This document shows, piece after piece, positions 7,516 through 17,136 of a DNA stretch of 64,000 nucleotides (the stretch's first letter is position 1; each line of letters opens with the position of its first letter). Both the position numbers and the translations under genes were made by a program. Source of the stretch: UBA9926 sp018645765 (GTDB lineage: Bacteria > Pseudomonadota > Gammaproteobacteria > Pseudomonadales > Azotimanducaceae); the NCBI GenBank assembly GCA_949372755.1, contig CASIBO010000006.1:304781-368780 (forward strand), given 5' to 3'. The notes below the pieces were generated by a model. The model was not told the origin of the DNA. It made no database searches and saw only the letters and a program-made list of their open reading frames with translations.

Positions 7516-9805
7516 CGCCAACCTGAAGCATGCCCGCGAGTATGGCCGCGAGCAAACCCCAAGCGCAGGGCCACAAAAGCGCGCCGGCCGATACTTGTAA
7601 TTCAATGGTCCAGCCGAATGCTCTGGGATTAATGACGTTGCAGAGTATCCAACCGAACATCACGCCCAGGGGCAATGCAACGATCATCGCGACTGCGCCC
7701 AAACCAATCCCCATGGCCAGGTTCATTAGATGCTGCTCGACCCGATGGACGCCCAGCGTGTTGAGCAACTGTCGTCCGGTCTGTCGATTAAGCCGCAGGG
7801 TCGTGACGGCAATATAAACACTGATGGCAGCAACCAAGAGCGCAATCGTGATGAGGACAGTGGTAATTGCAAACGTTTGATCAAACACCTCGAGCGCGAT
7901 GCGTCGGATGTCCGATTGCAAACGAATTTCGAGGGTCGAAGATGACCCTTTTAAAGAGCGGGCGAGGGCCTTTGGCGTGTTGCTTTTAAACGCGACAGAC
8001 GCCGTCTTCAGTTCAGCGCCCATAGCTTCTGCGATGGCGCTTTGATCACCTATAATGAGCCTTGGTTTTAGGTCCCCAAAGGCAGAGAAGGTGCCGGCGA
8101 CCGTCATCGTTTCCCCGAGGATTCTGAGTGTTTCTTGAGGCAATACGCCGAGGGTTCTAGCGGCTTGTTCGCTTAACAGCACCTCGCTATTGCCTAAACG
8201 CGTGTCATGAGCGTAGCGGGATGATTCGAAGGCATCCATTTGGGTCACGTTCAGTTCCACTAAGGCGCCATCGACCCGAATATCGGCATTGCGATAGTGC
8301 TGAATTCTACTGGCTTGAGCGACTGACCCCGGCGCCTTGATCAGAGCCTCAAGTGATGCCGGGTTACCCTCCGCGATCACATCATATTTTAAGCGATGGT
8401 CTAGCATCTGGCTGAAATCAAGTCGAAAGCTGTCAACCATCAAACCCACACCGATGGCGGTTGCAATCGATAGCGACAAACCCGCGAGCGCGATACTCAG
8501 TTCTGCAGGATGCCAAAGCGCCTCTCTAACCCCAACGCGCATCAAGTACGAGCCACCAATATTGGATGACCAACGCTTTAATCGAAGCAGCAGTGGTCCG
8601 ATGGTTTGACCGGCAGCCAGACTCAGCACTGCGATCGCGAAGAACCCTCCGGCAAGCCCCGTCTCGGGCTGAATGACGCAAATCAACCCGCCGACCAATA
8701 AAACCAGAGTGGCTAAAAGGGGTGCGAGGGTTTGCGGCTGGCCACGCTGGGACCTTCTGAACGCCCAAGCGCCGCCAATCAAGCAAACCGTCAAAGCCGA
8801 TCCAAAGGCTTTAACAACAACCCAGCCGCTGAGATCTAACGCCACGGCATTCCCTGGCACAGACATCGTCAGGAGTTTTGTTGCGAGCCACCAACCCAGG
8901 ATCAGACCGAGGACTGCTGCGATGCTTGCGATAACCCCAATTGAGCCTAAAAAGTAATTTCGGAGGTGCGGCCACTCAACGCCTAAACCATGCAGTCGAT
9001 CAAATACAGGCCAAAGACGGCGTAGCCAAGATACGGCGACTTGATAAATCAAAAGCCACGCGACGAGCAGTGCCAGCATCCCGAGGGCTGCAATATTAAA
9101 CAGAACGGATTGTCCAAATGCTCGGGCAGGGTACTGCTCTGCCGTATTGACCAGTTGCCAACCCGGACCCATATCAAGGTTTGGCTTAGCAATGGGCAAT
9201 CCAGCGCCAAAACCCGGCAGTAGATTTTCCGCTACCTCGAGGCTGTGCGCGAAAGCCTGTCCGATCACCAGACCAATGTAAGACAGTTGATGATCCGGCC
9301 AGTCCAGAAGGTCATGAGCCACTGATATGTCCGACAATAAGGTGCCTTCGGGGGCCTCAATGATCCCGTTGATGGGCAGCGAGAGAGCGTCCTTTAGGCT
9401 CTTGTCGACCCAAACACCGTTGAACACCAATGCTCCGGACGCTGTTGGGATCTCACCCGAGGACATTTGTGACAGCAGATCAATGCCCAGCACGCGGACG
9501 CTCAAGTCCGCTATCTGCGCGGTTTCATCTACTACTGGCGATAAGTGCTCAAGGGTTGGCAGGGCGCCGGATCGCCACTTTCGTCGCAGTTCAAAGTAGT
9601 CATGGGTATGGAGGTTTTCCCGGTGCAAATAGTAGCTAAAGTCAGCGAGGCTGCTGGGCACCAAGCCATCGAGTCGACTTGAAATGCTGGCGCTGACGAG
9701 GTGAACACTAACGATGGACGCGACGCCGAGCGCCATGCCAACGAGCGCCATCGCCGTTGACCAGGGCGTCCGCCCAAGAAATCGCAGGAGGGCTAACGGG
9801 ATCAT
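7484..9805 (-). CDS. ABC transporter permease with two FtsX-like domains
   Basis: A 773-residue integral membrane protein of the FtsX/LolC/MacB permease type. An N-terminal membrane helix (TAMALVGMALGVASIVSV) is followed by a large periplasmic segment of about 200 residues. Next come three helices, a central block of helices including a second N-terminal-like helix with LSIATAIGVGLMVDS, another periplasmic segment, and three C-terminal helices. This double-FtsX layout fits AttF/AttG-like fused permeases or YbbP-type proteins. Its ATG overlaps the ATPase stop by 4 bases (ATGA), and its 3' end overlaps the lipoprotein gene, so the three genes are translationally coupled. The likely role is moving a lipid or other hydrophobic molecule from the inner membrane to the periplasm. 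Confidence 0.92.
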   Translation of the reverse strand: MIPLALLRFLGRTPWSTAMALVGMALGVASIVSVHLVSASISSRLDGLVPSSLADFSYYLHRENLHTHDYFELRRKWRSGALPTLEHLSPVVDETAQIADLSVRVLGIDLLSQMSSGEIPTASGALVFNGVWVDKSLKDALSLPINGIIEAPEGTLLSDISVAHDLLDWPDHQLSYIGLVIGQAFAHSLEVAENLLPGFGAGLPIAKPNLDMGPGWQLVNTAEQYPARAFGQSVLFNIAALGMLALLVAWLLIYQVAVSWLRRLWPVFDRLHGLGVEWPHLRNYFLGSIGVIASIAAVLGLILGWWLATKLLTMSVPGNAVALDLSGWVVVKAFGSALTVCLIGGAWAFRRSQRGQPQTLAPLLATLVLLVGGLICVIQPETGLAGGFFAIAVLSLAAGQTIGPLLLRLKRWSSNIGGSYLMRVGVREALWHPAELSIALAGLSLSIATAIGVGLMVDSFRLDFSQMLDHRLKYDVIAEGNPASLEALIKAPGSVAQASRIQHYRNADIRVDGALVELNVTQMDAFESSRYAHDTRLGNSEVLLSEQAARTLGVLPQETLRILGETMTVAGTFSAFGDLKPRLIIGDQSAIAEAMGAELKTASVAFKSNTPKALARSLKGSSSTLEIRLQSDIRRIALEVFDQTFAITTVLITIALLVAAISVYIAVTTLRLNRQTGRQLLNTLGVHRVEQHLMNLAMGIGLGAVAMIVALPLGVMFGWILCNVINPRAFGWTIELQVSAGALLWPCAWGLLAAILAGMLQVGDAEEGAFGGR

Positions 9806-10500
9806 TCAGGCGCAAGGCTTGCAGAAGGTCGCGCGTCCAAATGCAACCGGGTGTCCGCCATGGCTGCAATGTCATGACTATGAGTCGCCAGCACCAGCAT
9901 GATATTTTGATCTCGGCAGCTTGAAAAAAGCAGGTCAGCGATCTGGGTGGAATTTTCCGAATCAAGATTCCCCGTTGGTTCGTCGGCCAATAGCAGAGGG
10001 GGTTTCAGCAAGACAGCACGCGCCACGGCGACACGCTGTTGCTCCCCGCCCGAGAGTTTCTCAGGAAAATCATGCAGTCGGTCCGACAAGCCAAAATCAC
10101 TGAGCAGTGTTGATGCGTGGGCCTCAAGATCCGGCCGCCGATTCAAACGTGCAGGAAGCCGGACATTCTCCAAAACGGTAAGGGTCGGCACCAGATTAAA
10201 GAATTGGTAGACATAGCCGATGTGCTGGCGACGAAACGCGGTTCGCGCACGCTCATTGGCGGCACGATAGGAAAAAATTCTGTCTTCGATTTCAAGCGTG
10301 ATATCGCCATCATCAAGCTCAACAAGACCCGCGAGGGCGTTCAACAAGGTCGACTTGCCTGAACCGCTGGGGCCTGTCACGGAAATTGACTTGCCCGCAG
10401 CGACGTTGAAGGAGAGGTCTCGGATGACGTCAATCTGGCGACTGCCGTCTTGATAATGTTTGTTGATCTGATGAACCGTCAGCGCTGAATAGTGAGTCAT
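9802..10500 (-). CDS. ABC transporter ATPase (LolD/MacB-type)
   Basis: A 232-residue ATP-binding subunit. It shows Walker A GPSGSGKST, the signature LSGGEQQRVAVARA, Walker B LLLADEPTGNLD and the switch His in LATHSHDIA. The PTGNLDS form is typical of the LolD/MacB/FtsE group that powers FtsX-like permeases, matching the next gene. It is the first gene of a three-gene operon with 4-base coupling to the permease. It has no fused membrane domain. Confidence 0.95.
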   Translation of the reverse strand: MTHYSALTVHQINKHYQDGSRQIDVIRDLSFNVAAGKSISVTGPSGSGKSTLLNALAGLVELDDGDITLEIEDRIFSYRAANERARTAFRRQHIGYVYQFFNLVPTLTVLENVRLPARLNRRPDLEAHASTLLSDFGLSDRLHDFPEKLSGGEQQRVAVARAVLLKPPLLLADEPTGNLDSENSTQIADLLFSSCRDQNIMLVLATHSHDIAAMADTRLHLDARPSASLAPE

Positions 10501-11325
10501 TAGCGGGATTATCCGTTGGAGTAGAACAAACGCTAGATTAAAACAGTCAGGCCTTCAGAAATAGCGTGCTTAAGTCTTGGGTCGGCGCTCTGAGCGGCGC
10601 CACCTGACCCATCTTATCACCGGAAGGTGGCGCATTAGGGCTTTAGAGCGGCGCGGGACGAATGGGCGTCTGAGCGGGCATCCCTTTAATACGCACGCGA
10701 GCCCTATGGGGCTTACAATCGGGACGGGTTGCGCGCGTATCGCTTAAGGTATTCAATCCTGGCGAGACGAATCGAGCGGCAGTCTCTTTAGCCAGGTGCG
10801 ACAGTCGTATCCCTCGGCTCTCGAGTCGGCATGAGAATGTTTGCGCAAGGCTCGGCTCTGTTGGGCCAACCCCGGCATCAGCGGTAGTACTGTCCGCAAA
10901 GGTGCCGAAAACACGGTCCCAGAGGCGCGTTGCGCCGTGTTGTTTAAGGTAGGGCGCGACCGGCCGCAGGCATCGACTTGAGCAAGATAGAAGAATACTA
11001 GGCTGCCTTGCTATGGCGGTGGCGGTCTGCTCAGTACAGAATCGATGGTGAGTCGGCTAAAACTGGAACCCTTGACCGATTCAATCGGAAACGGCCTATG
11101 ATAGGGAAGCAGATTCGACCTATTGAGACTGGATCAAAGGGCGCCAAGGTTGGTAACGTGGTTGAAGGTTAAGGCGGCTGGTTAGTTAAAAACGGGTCAC
11201 GACGCCCCGCCTGAATTAACTGAGCGCTGCAGCGGCTGCAAGGCCTCAACTGCGGCGGGTTATGATCGCGGGCCGGCAAGCGGCGCCCGCACAGGGTGCG
11301 AATAAAATTCGTTTAGAGAAACTCA
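10501..11325. other. Long intergenic region between divergent genes
   Basis: Some 825 bases upstream of both the ABC operon and the M28-like gene. No frame here carries a protein signature. A 9-bp perfect inverted repeat, GCGCCACCT at 10597-10605 and AGGTGGCGC at 10625-10633, is the only clear structure; it has no T-run. The length suggests a decayed gene, but I could not recover a recognisable product. Confidence 0.4.
10597..10633. repeat. Inverted repeat upstream of the ABC operon
   Basis: Perfect 9-bp arms with a 19-nt loop, about 100 bases upstream of the ABC ATPase start. It could be an operator or an RNA hairpin in the leader. There is no further evidence for either. Confidence 0.35.
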
Positions 11326-12594
11326 ATGATAACAAAACGCCGATTTATTCAAGGCACGTTGCTGGCGGCTTTGCTGCCCATGAAGCTCCGACTGTTAGCC
11401 GAGGTAAACACAATGCAACCTATTGTAGAAAGTACTCTGGAACATCGCATTGCAGAAATTATCAACGAGTATGCAGATCAGGGCATTCACCGCACGGGTA
11501 CCGATGTTGATCATCACAGTGCTGATTGGCTGATACAAAAAATTGAAAGCCTTGGTGTCGCTGCGACGGATACAGCGTTTGAGTTCCAGCGATTGCAGCC
11601 CTTTACGACCCAGTTGGCAATAGGCGATGCTGTCCTTTCAGGTGTGCCACTTTACGACTGCCACTACACTGACGCGGACGGTCTTACCGGCAGTATCGGT
11701 GAACTCGGCAGTAATGCAGAGATTGGCGTCATCATGGCCTTGCCGTTTGACGCCGCGCCGAATGTGCGGCGTCTCTATGAATCGAGAAAAACCGCCCAGC
11801 ACAAAGCAATTGTTGTTGTCACGGATAGCCGGTTGCCAGAAGAGGGTGCGGCTTTACTAAATGCCGAGGATTTTACCGCGCCTTTCGGTCCCCCCGTATT
11901 ACAGGTGGCCAATAAACATTGGGCCGCGATTCAAGCTGCGATGAAATCAGGACAACAAGTGGGTTTCGTGCTTCATTGTGAATATGTCAAAGCAATCGCA
12001 AGAAACGTAGAAGCGATCGTTAAGGGGAGTTGCCCTGAGCTCGCGCCGGTTGTCGTGATGACCCCTCGCAGTGGGTGGTGGGTGAACGCGTCAGAGCGTG
12101 GTGGTGGTATCGCGTGTTTTCTAGAAATCATGCGGGCCGTTAAAACCTCGCGGCCAAAAAGAGATGTCATCTTCACGGCAAACACCGGCCATGAGTTAGG
12201 GCACACTGGCCTGAGTCTATTCCTTGACAACAATCCGACCTTAATCAACGACGCGTTCATCTGGCTGCATCTTGGCGCCAATTTTGCCGCTAAATTTGGC
12301 GCGCAGGTCAGGCTTCAATATTCGGATGACGACGCTGTCGAAAGCCTTGATCCCTGGCTTAAACAAAACGGTTTGACACCAAGCGCCATAACGCCGATTG
12401 GGCAACGCCCCTTGGGCGAAGCGCGGAATGTTTATGATGGCCAAGGCCGGTTTGTTTCGATCCTTGGCGGGAACGGTTTGTTTCACCACCCTGCAGATCG
12501 GTGGCCCGAGGCGGTTGATTTACCGGTAGCCACGAAGTGGGTCAAAGCGTTTACGCAATTGGCTGTCGCTGAGGCAGGTGGCTCGAACGGGTAA
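11326..12594 (+). CDS. M28-like peptidase-fold protein with Tat-like signal
   Basis: A 422-residue exported protein. The N-terminus TKRRFIQGTLLAALLP matches a twin-arginine signal. The body resembles M28 aminopeptidases: a PA-like insert (about 110-220) and a C-terminal zinc-peptidase fold with VNASERGGGIACFLE, TANTGHELGHTGL and FHHPADRWP. The usual HxD that opens the M28 metal site is not evident where expected; TPRSGWW stands there instead. The GHELGH segment may supply ligands in another way. The fold assignment is reasonable, the catalytic assignment uncertain. It is monocistronic, with a 138-base gap before a convergent gene. Confidence 0.7.
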   Translation: MITKRRFIQGTLLAALLPMKLRLLAEVNTMQPIVESTLEHRIAEIINEYADQGIHRTGTDVDHHSADWLIQKIESLGVAATDTAFEFQRLQPFTTQLAIGDAVLSGVPLYDCHYTDADGLTGSIGELGSNAEIGVIMALPFDAAPNVRRLYESRKTAQHKAIVVVTDSRLPEEGAALLNAEDFTAPFGPPVLQVANKHWAAIQAAMKSGQQVGFVLHCEYVKAIARNVEAIVKGSCPELAPVVVMTPRSGWWVNASERGGGIACFLEIMRAVKTSRPKRDVIFTANTGHELGHTGLSLFLDNNPTLINDAFIWLHLGANFAAKFGAQVRLQYSDDDAVESLDPWLKQNGLTPSAITPIGQRPLGEARNVYDGQGRFVSILGGNGLFHHPADRWPEAVDLPVATKWVKAFTQLAVAEAGGSNG

Positions 12595-12732
12595 AGCCAG
12601 CGGTGGGCATCTCGACCAATGCGATGCGTGGCGGCGTCATAATCGCCTTACGCTTTCGAATCAGCAAGCCCTAAAATTGGGTGCGACAATAAAGCGCAAT
12701 AGGGTCCTAACCTGAATGCAGGTTTGGGGTTC

Positions 12733-13137
12733 TCATGGCGTAATCGGCAGGGTTTCAAGCAACGCATTCAACGCACACCAACCGGGCGCGGTTTCTAATC
12801 GGTGGTTATGAGTTGGGTTGAAATGAGATCGGTCATCAAGCGCCATGCCGTTAACGCTTGCAAAGCCCATCTCAAGTTCCGCCCAGAGCCTTGTTCCGCA
12901 ATCTTTGCAAAACCGACGCCGGTTGTCGCGCCCCTTATCAGATTTAACACTAAATCCGCCGGGCGCTCCCTTGGTCAGCGTGACACTCTCTAAAGGGACG
13001 ATGTATGCCGTGTAAAATGCCGAGCCACTAACGGTTTGACAATCGGTGCAATGACACAATATCTGCATTACGGGTTCGCGATTTGTTTCAAATTGTGTCC
13101 TGCCGCACAGGCAACCGCCTGAGATCCTATCTGACAT
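12733..13137 (-). CDS. GFA family zinc protein
   Basis: A 134-residue GFA-domain protein (glutathione-dependent formaldehyde-activating enzyme-like / CENP-V fold). Zinc-binding cysteines appear as GGCLCG, CHCTDC and CKDCG in the usual order. I start at 13137 (MSDRISGGCLCG) because AGGGGGC lies 4 bases upstream; an ATG eight codons earlier would bury that site. Members bind zinc and are often annotated as aldehyde-activating, but most have no proven reaction. It stands alone. Confidence 0.9.
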   Translation of the reverse strand: MSDRISGGCLCGRTQFETNREPVMQILCHCTDCQTVSGSAFYTAYIVPLESVTLTKGAPGGFSVKSDKGRDNRRRFCKDCGTRLWAELEMGFASVNGMALDDRSHFNPTHNHRLETAPGWCALNALLETLPITP

Positions 13138-13670
13138 GATTGCCCCCTTCGATTTGAGCATTGTTGAGTTGGTCCGAATAGGATGTCAGGTCTTATCGAT
13201 TTTGGCGACGCCCAAACGAAATTGATTACCTTGCCGGTGCTCATAGATCGCGGATAACAGGCGGGTAAATCTAGGTCGGCAAAACAGTTCAGATGGGCCT
13301 TGCCTGAGTTGCGCGGTATTGGCCTCACCGCAGTCTGAACACCCTGTGAGGGATGGCAACGCGCAGAGAGGCTCGGCACCGTTGGATACTCGCGTCGTTT
13401 GTCCACCAGAGCACGACGGACCAATGTGATACGTCCCTTACAGCGACCCAAGGCGTGCCCGGGATGGGGTGCTCGGATGACGCAACGAAAAATCGGTCGT
13501 AAAAGTACTGATTCGAACTGAAGCTTGGCGTTCGTCACCAAGTGCAATCCCTGGCGTTATGCCCCAAATCATTAGCAGGGGTTCACCCGTTGACCTTCAA
13601 AGGCTTGACCGCGTCCATCTGATTTGCCGTCAGACGCAGGGCTTTCATCCCGTGTTCAGATTATAAGGAC
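13138..13670. other. Intergenic region without supported gene
   Basis: About 530 bases between the GFA gene start and the end of the next minus-strand gene. An open frame at 13068-13547 overlaps the GFA gene in another frame and has a composition unlike its neighbours, so I do not accept it. The GFA promoter must lie here. Confidence 0.4.
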
Positions 13671-14612
13671 TCAATTGCCAGCCCGAGGAACTGTTGAAAG
13701 CGCAGCCTCGTAGGCCGCGTGATTGTTTTGGCGATGCCACTCGAGGAGTAATATCTTCATCGCCATAGCGACCGCGACCGGTTGGTCGAACATTAAATGA
13801 TGGTAGGTACCCGGCACTGTTATGACTGGCAGTAGGCCGTCAGTGATCTCGACCATGTGCTCGGCGTAAAAAGCGCCCTCATCTTCAGATTTTTCGCCCA
13901 GCATCAAGGCGGTGTTGGTCTTGAGTTGGGCGAAGGTGTCGCGTTGTGCAGCGCCCATTTCCATGTGGTCAAACAGGGCTGGATCAAATTTCCAGGTCCA
14001 TCCGCCGTCAACCTCTTTAAGGCCATATTCTGCTAAGTGGTTCAAAACAGCGGGGTGTACGCCGGGTTGTTCTGGAATAAATCGAAATCGTTTCAGGGCT
14101 GCTTCTTTTTCTTCATAAATCCGCAGCTTGCGACCGGGTTCGACGCCTTCTCGTTCTGCTCGAAGCCCCCACTCCAGATATTCCTCAGGTGGCGCGGTCG
14201 TGAAATCCATGAACAAGATACCGCCTAATTCGGCATCGTGGTATTTACCGGTTTCCAGCGCCACCCAACCGCCAAAGCTGTGGCCGACGACGAATGGCTT
14301 ATCGCCTAATGCCGCGGCCTGGCAGACCTGCCAAACTTCTTCTGCAAGTAGTTCGCCGGTGTAGCGTTCGCGCCAGTCGCTGTTGCCGTTACCGGATAAG
14401 TCTATCGCAGCGACTCGGAAGCTGTCCGCGAGGAAGGGGGCTGTGAAACGCCACCACTCTAAATGCGCATTGCTGCCATGGATGAGTACGATCCCGGGGT
14501 TACCAATTTTCCCCCAGGTTTCATAGACAATATTGGCACCCGCAACGTCAACACTGCCAGTTTCTGACGGCACAGCCAGGGCACTTTCTAACCAGAACGG
14601 TAAATTCGTCAT
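13671..14612 (-). CDS. Alpha/beta-fold hydrolase
   Basis: A 313-residue alpha/beta hydrolase. The oxyanion-hole motif is LIHGSNAHLEWW, the nucleophile elbow VVGHSFGGW places Ser112, and the C-terminal catalytic His is in TYHHLMFDQP. The cap region (about 150-220) is of average size. It has no signal peptide, so it is cytoplasmic. It resembles epoxide hydrolase, haloalkane dehalogenase and esterase relatives; the presence of Ser rather than Asp at the elbow favours an esterase or C-C hydrolase. It precedes no obvious operon partner. Confidence 0.9.
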   Translation of the reverse strand: MTNLPFWLESALAVPSETGSVDVAGANIVYETWGKIGNPGIVLIHGSNAHLEWWRFTAPFLADSFRVAAIDLSGNGNSDWRERYTGELLAEEVWQVCQAAALGDKPFVVGHSFGGWVALETGKYHDAELGGILFMDFTTAPPEEYLEWGLRAEREGVEPGRKLRIYEEKEAALKRFRFIPEQPGVHPAVLNHLAEYGLKEVDGGWTWKFDPALFDHMEMGAAQRDTFAQLKTNTALMLGEKSEDEGAFYAEHMVEITDGLLPVITVPGTYHHLMFDQPVAVAMAMKILLLEWHRQNNHAAYEAALSTVPRAGN

Positions 14613-14885
14613 AAAGTCTCTTGTTTCATTGTTCAGCGCCTAAGTTTAGGGAAATCAGGTGACGTTGGAAATACTGACCAAACCTAGGCAGCGCGTTTGG
14701 TGAAGCGGATGTATCCGCTGTGGTCCGTTGCGCTGCCTCAGCGGGTCGCGCGCAAGGAGAAAACCGAACAGCGAATTGCAATTGGCCCGTGGCTCACGCT
14801 GGCGCGGTAAACCTATCAATGCCAAGAGAACGCGGCGCCTAACGCGACTTCAAAATTGCCGAGAAGTTAAGGCGCAGTGCGTTTA

Positions 14886-16076
14886 TCACCAAGACCGAGC
14901 AATCTCGATATGATCGTCGAAGGCGGTAGATGAGAAGTTGGCGATCTTACCGAGTTGAATCAAGACTTCACTTAAAAACGCTTTGGGTTCGATATGTCCA
15001 GATTCAGGGGATAAAACGCCCGGCTTACGCAATTGGCCCGCTGCAAGAAACTGGATCCCACAGGCGAGTGGGATGCCGGTAATGGCGCCCATACTAATGC
15101 CATCCGCATCTGTTTCTTGTGTGGCGGGGCTTTTTAGGGATACGCCGACAGACGCCGGACGACCATTTTTAGTGCCTATTGCTAATCCGTACATTACGGG
15201 ACGCGGGTCGGGCGCGTTCTCCTCTGCGAGCGCATCGGTATTTTGTTCAAACCGAGTGAGCAATCCTGCAGCGCGCGCCTTGCTGATCAGGCCCCAGTCC
15301 ACGAGTCGCATAATCCCTTTAAGCTGCCAAGAATCGATGCCGCCACCATGCGCCAAGTTTAAAGATTCCTGTAATTCTGGGTAATTGGTGGGGAATGTAA
15401 TGGCTTCTGGATGGCCGAAAATACACCCTGTAAAAGACGGCAGACCAGGATAGTGAACGGATACCGGCGCCAGCGGCCTGGCCATCTCAAAATCACCCGA
15501 CCGGAAGACACTCACGCGCCCGGTCATTTGTTCAACGGCGTGGATCATTGCAGCGTTTGTGCCGCTTTGTGAGGACGCCTCTTCGGGTTTGGCAGGGCCG
15601 AGATTCCAGCCGGTGTAAACGGTGTTGACCGAGTCTAATTCTTGCATCGCAATCAGCGCCAGAAGGTTGGTTACACCTGGACTGGCGCCCAGTCCGACCG
15701 TTGCGCAGACCCCAGCATCTTTTGCAGCTTGGTCTAACGCAAGCATTTCAAGTGTTGGCTCCCAATCATCACAAATGTCAAAGTAGTGACAACCCGTGTT
15801 AATCGAGGCTTGCAGGATCGGTACGCCGAAACGAAAAAACGGGCCGCAGGTATTCATCACGACGTCCATGCCATTCATGGCCTGTTGCAAAGCCAATGCA
15901 TCGCTAACATCTAGCGGCATGGCACTGACTTTATCGTTCATCTCGTTGGCAAAATCTTGTGCACTATCTGCGTTGAGGTCAGCGACAACAATCTGTTCGA
16001 TCGTTTCTAAATCTTGGAGGGCCTTGACTGCGAATCGACCCATGCCACCGCTGCCGCCAATGGCTAGGATTTTCAT
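14886..16076 (-). CDS. Saccharopine dehydrogenase-like NAD(P)-binding protein
   Basis: A 396-residue protein of the saccharopine dehydrogenase / SCCPDH superfamily. The N-terminal Rossmann motif IGGSGGMGRFAV is followed by ADLNADSAQ, where the acidic residue after beta-2 suggests NAD binding. GLGASPGVTNLLA is a conserved segment of this group. The C-terminal region binds the substrate. The start at 16076 (MKILAIGG) is preceded by AAGGTCGCC; an in-frame ATG nine codons upstream is less likely. Members include true saccharopine reductases and many uncharacterised lipid or catabolic reductases. No lysine pathway genes are nearby, so lysine biosynthesis is unlikely. Confidence 0.88.
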   Translation of the reverse strand: MKILAIGGSGGMGRFAVKALQDLETIEQIVVADLNADSAQDFANEMNDKVSAMPLDVSDALALQQAMNGMDVVMNTCGPFFRFGVPILQASINTGCHYFDICDDWEPTLEMLALDQAAKDAGVCATVGLGASPGVTNLLALIAMQELDSVNTVYTGWNLGPAKPEEASSQSGTNAAMIHAVEQMTGRVSVFRSGDFEMARPLAPVSVHYPGLPSFTGCIFGHPEAITFPTNYPELQESLNLAHGGGIDSWQLKGIMRLVDWGLISKARAAGLLTRFEQNTDALAEENAPDPRPVMYGLAIGTKNGRPASVGVSLKSPATQETDADGISMGAITGIPLACGIQFLAAGQLRKPGVLSPESGHIEPKAFLSEVLIQLGKIANFSSTAFDDHIEIARSW

Positions 16077-16368
16077 AAGGCGACCTTGGGTGTCTGACTG
16101 CATTCATCGCTCTGCATGAACCTGCCCTGATATTGAATACTTTTCGTCATAATACTCGCGTCCTTGGCGTCAAGATGATCAAGCAAAGCGTGTCGGAACA
16201 CTGACCGCGCCACGCTCTTTCCCATTGATGAGGCTGGATGGGGTTCATCCGGTATAATAAGCCTGCCAGTGTTCATTGCACTTAATACTCTGATTATGCA
16301 GAGCGTCGTTATACATCAATGTCTACCTACTTTGAAACCGTCTTAGAGCGCACTTTTGGATCAAGCCG

Positions 16369-16779
16369 ATGAAACCCCATCTAGAAATTACTGAAGAAAA
16401 TATGGCTGCGCTGCAGGCCTTTGGAACCACGCACAGTGAGCCGATTGTCATGGTGAACCTGATGCAAGTTCGCGCAACAGCTTGCTACGAGGACGCGGCA
16501 CTGAACGACTGTTCTGGCTATGAGGCCTTTGCGCGGTATACCCAAGGCTCGTCAGAGGTCAGGCAACGCGCCGGCGCTGAGCTGATCTGGTCTGGTCGCG
16601 CAATGCAAATGCCGATAGGGCCAAGCGAAAAAACTTGGGACCTGATTGCGCTGGTCAGGTATCCCAGCGCGAAGGCTTATATCGAGATGATTGCGACCAA
16701 AGCGTATGCAGCAGCCAGAGTGCACAGGCGCGCCGCACTGTACGACTCGAGATTGATCATGACGATCGAAAATCCTTAG
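16369..16779 (+). CDS. DUF1330 family protein
   Basis: A 136-residue small cytoplasmic protein with a dimeric alpha+beta barrel-like pattern. PIVMVNLMQVR and WDLIALVRYPSAKAYIEMI are the typical DUF1330 strands and helix. The family is related by fold to antibiotic monooxygenase-like and EthD domains, but no reaction is established for it. It is followed after 91 bases by a good terminator, so it is a single-gene unit. A second DUF1330 gene lies at 40143. Confidence 0.82.
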   Translation: MKPHLEITEENMAALQAFGTTHSEPIVMVNLMQVRATACYEDAALNDCSGYEAFARYTQGSSEVRQRAGAELIWSGRAMQMPIGPSEKTWDLIALVRYPSAKAYIEMIATKAYAAARVHRRAALYDSRLIMTIENP

Positions 16780-16869
16780 TGGCTCGATTGGATAAAAAGA
16801 GAGCGCTTTGAAGCACTTCCCTAAAAACCCGGAAAGACGCCCGTTCATAAGTCAGTCGTACCGACGCTA

Positions 16870-16911
16870 GGCCTCAGGCGTGGATTGCCTGAAGCCGAGT
16901 GCCTTTTTTTT
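16870..16911 (+). terminator. Intrinsic terminator after the DUF1330 gene
   Basis: GGC-C-TCAGGC (16870-16879) pairs with GCCTGA-A-GCC (16887-16896), a 9-bp stem with one mismatch and a 7-nt loop. Eight consecutive Ts follow at 16904-16911. The spacing between stem and T-run is slightly long. Orientation and position fit the gene ending at 16779. Confidence 0.65.
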
Positions 16912-17136
16912 CGTTAAACCGAGTGCTGGGATTGATTGCAAGATGTGCTTGTCTTGAACATGACTAAGTAAAGCGTCTGAAAATCTAGGCGCGCCTGGGT
17001 CAGGCTGACGTCACGGTTTATCGGGGATGATCCTTCAGGTTCAATGAGTCTGTTCACCGCGCTCGCCACTGTGGCAGAACAGTGATATCGATCTGGATCA
17101 TAATGGTATACATTACTTTATTTGCGAGATGAAACG

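Noticed and set aside
13068..13547. Minus-strand open frame of 159 codons
   Set aside because: It overlaps the GFA gene in another frame, shows no domain and lacks a ribosome binding site.
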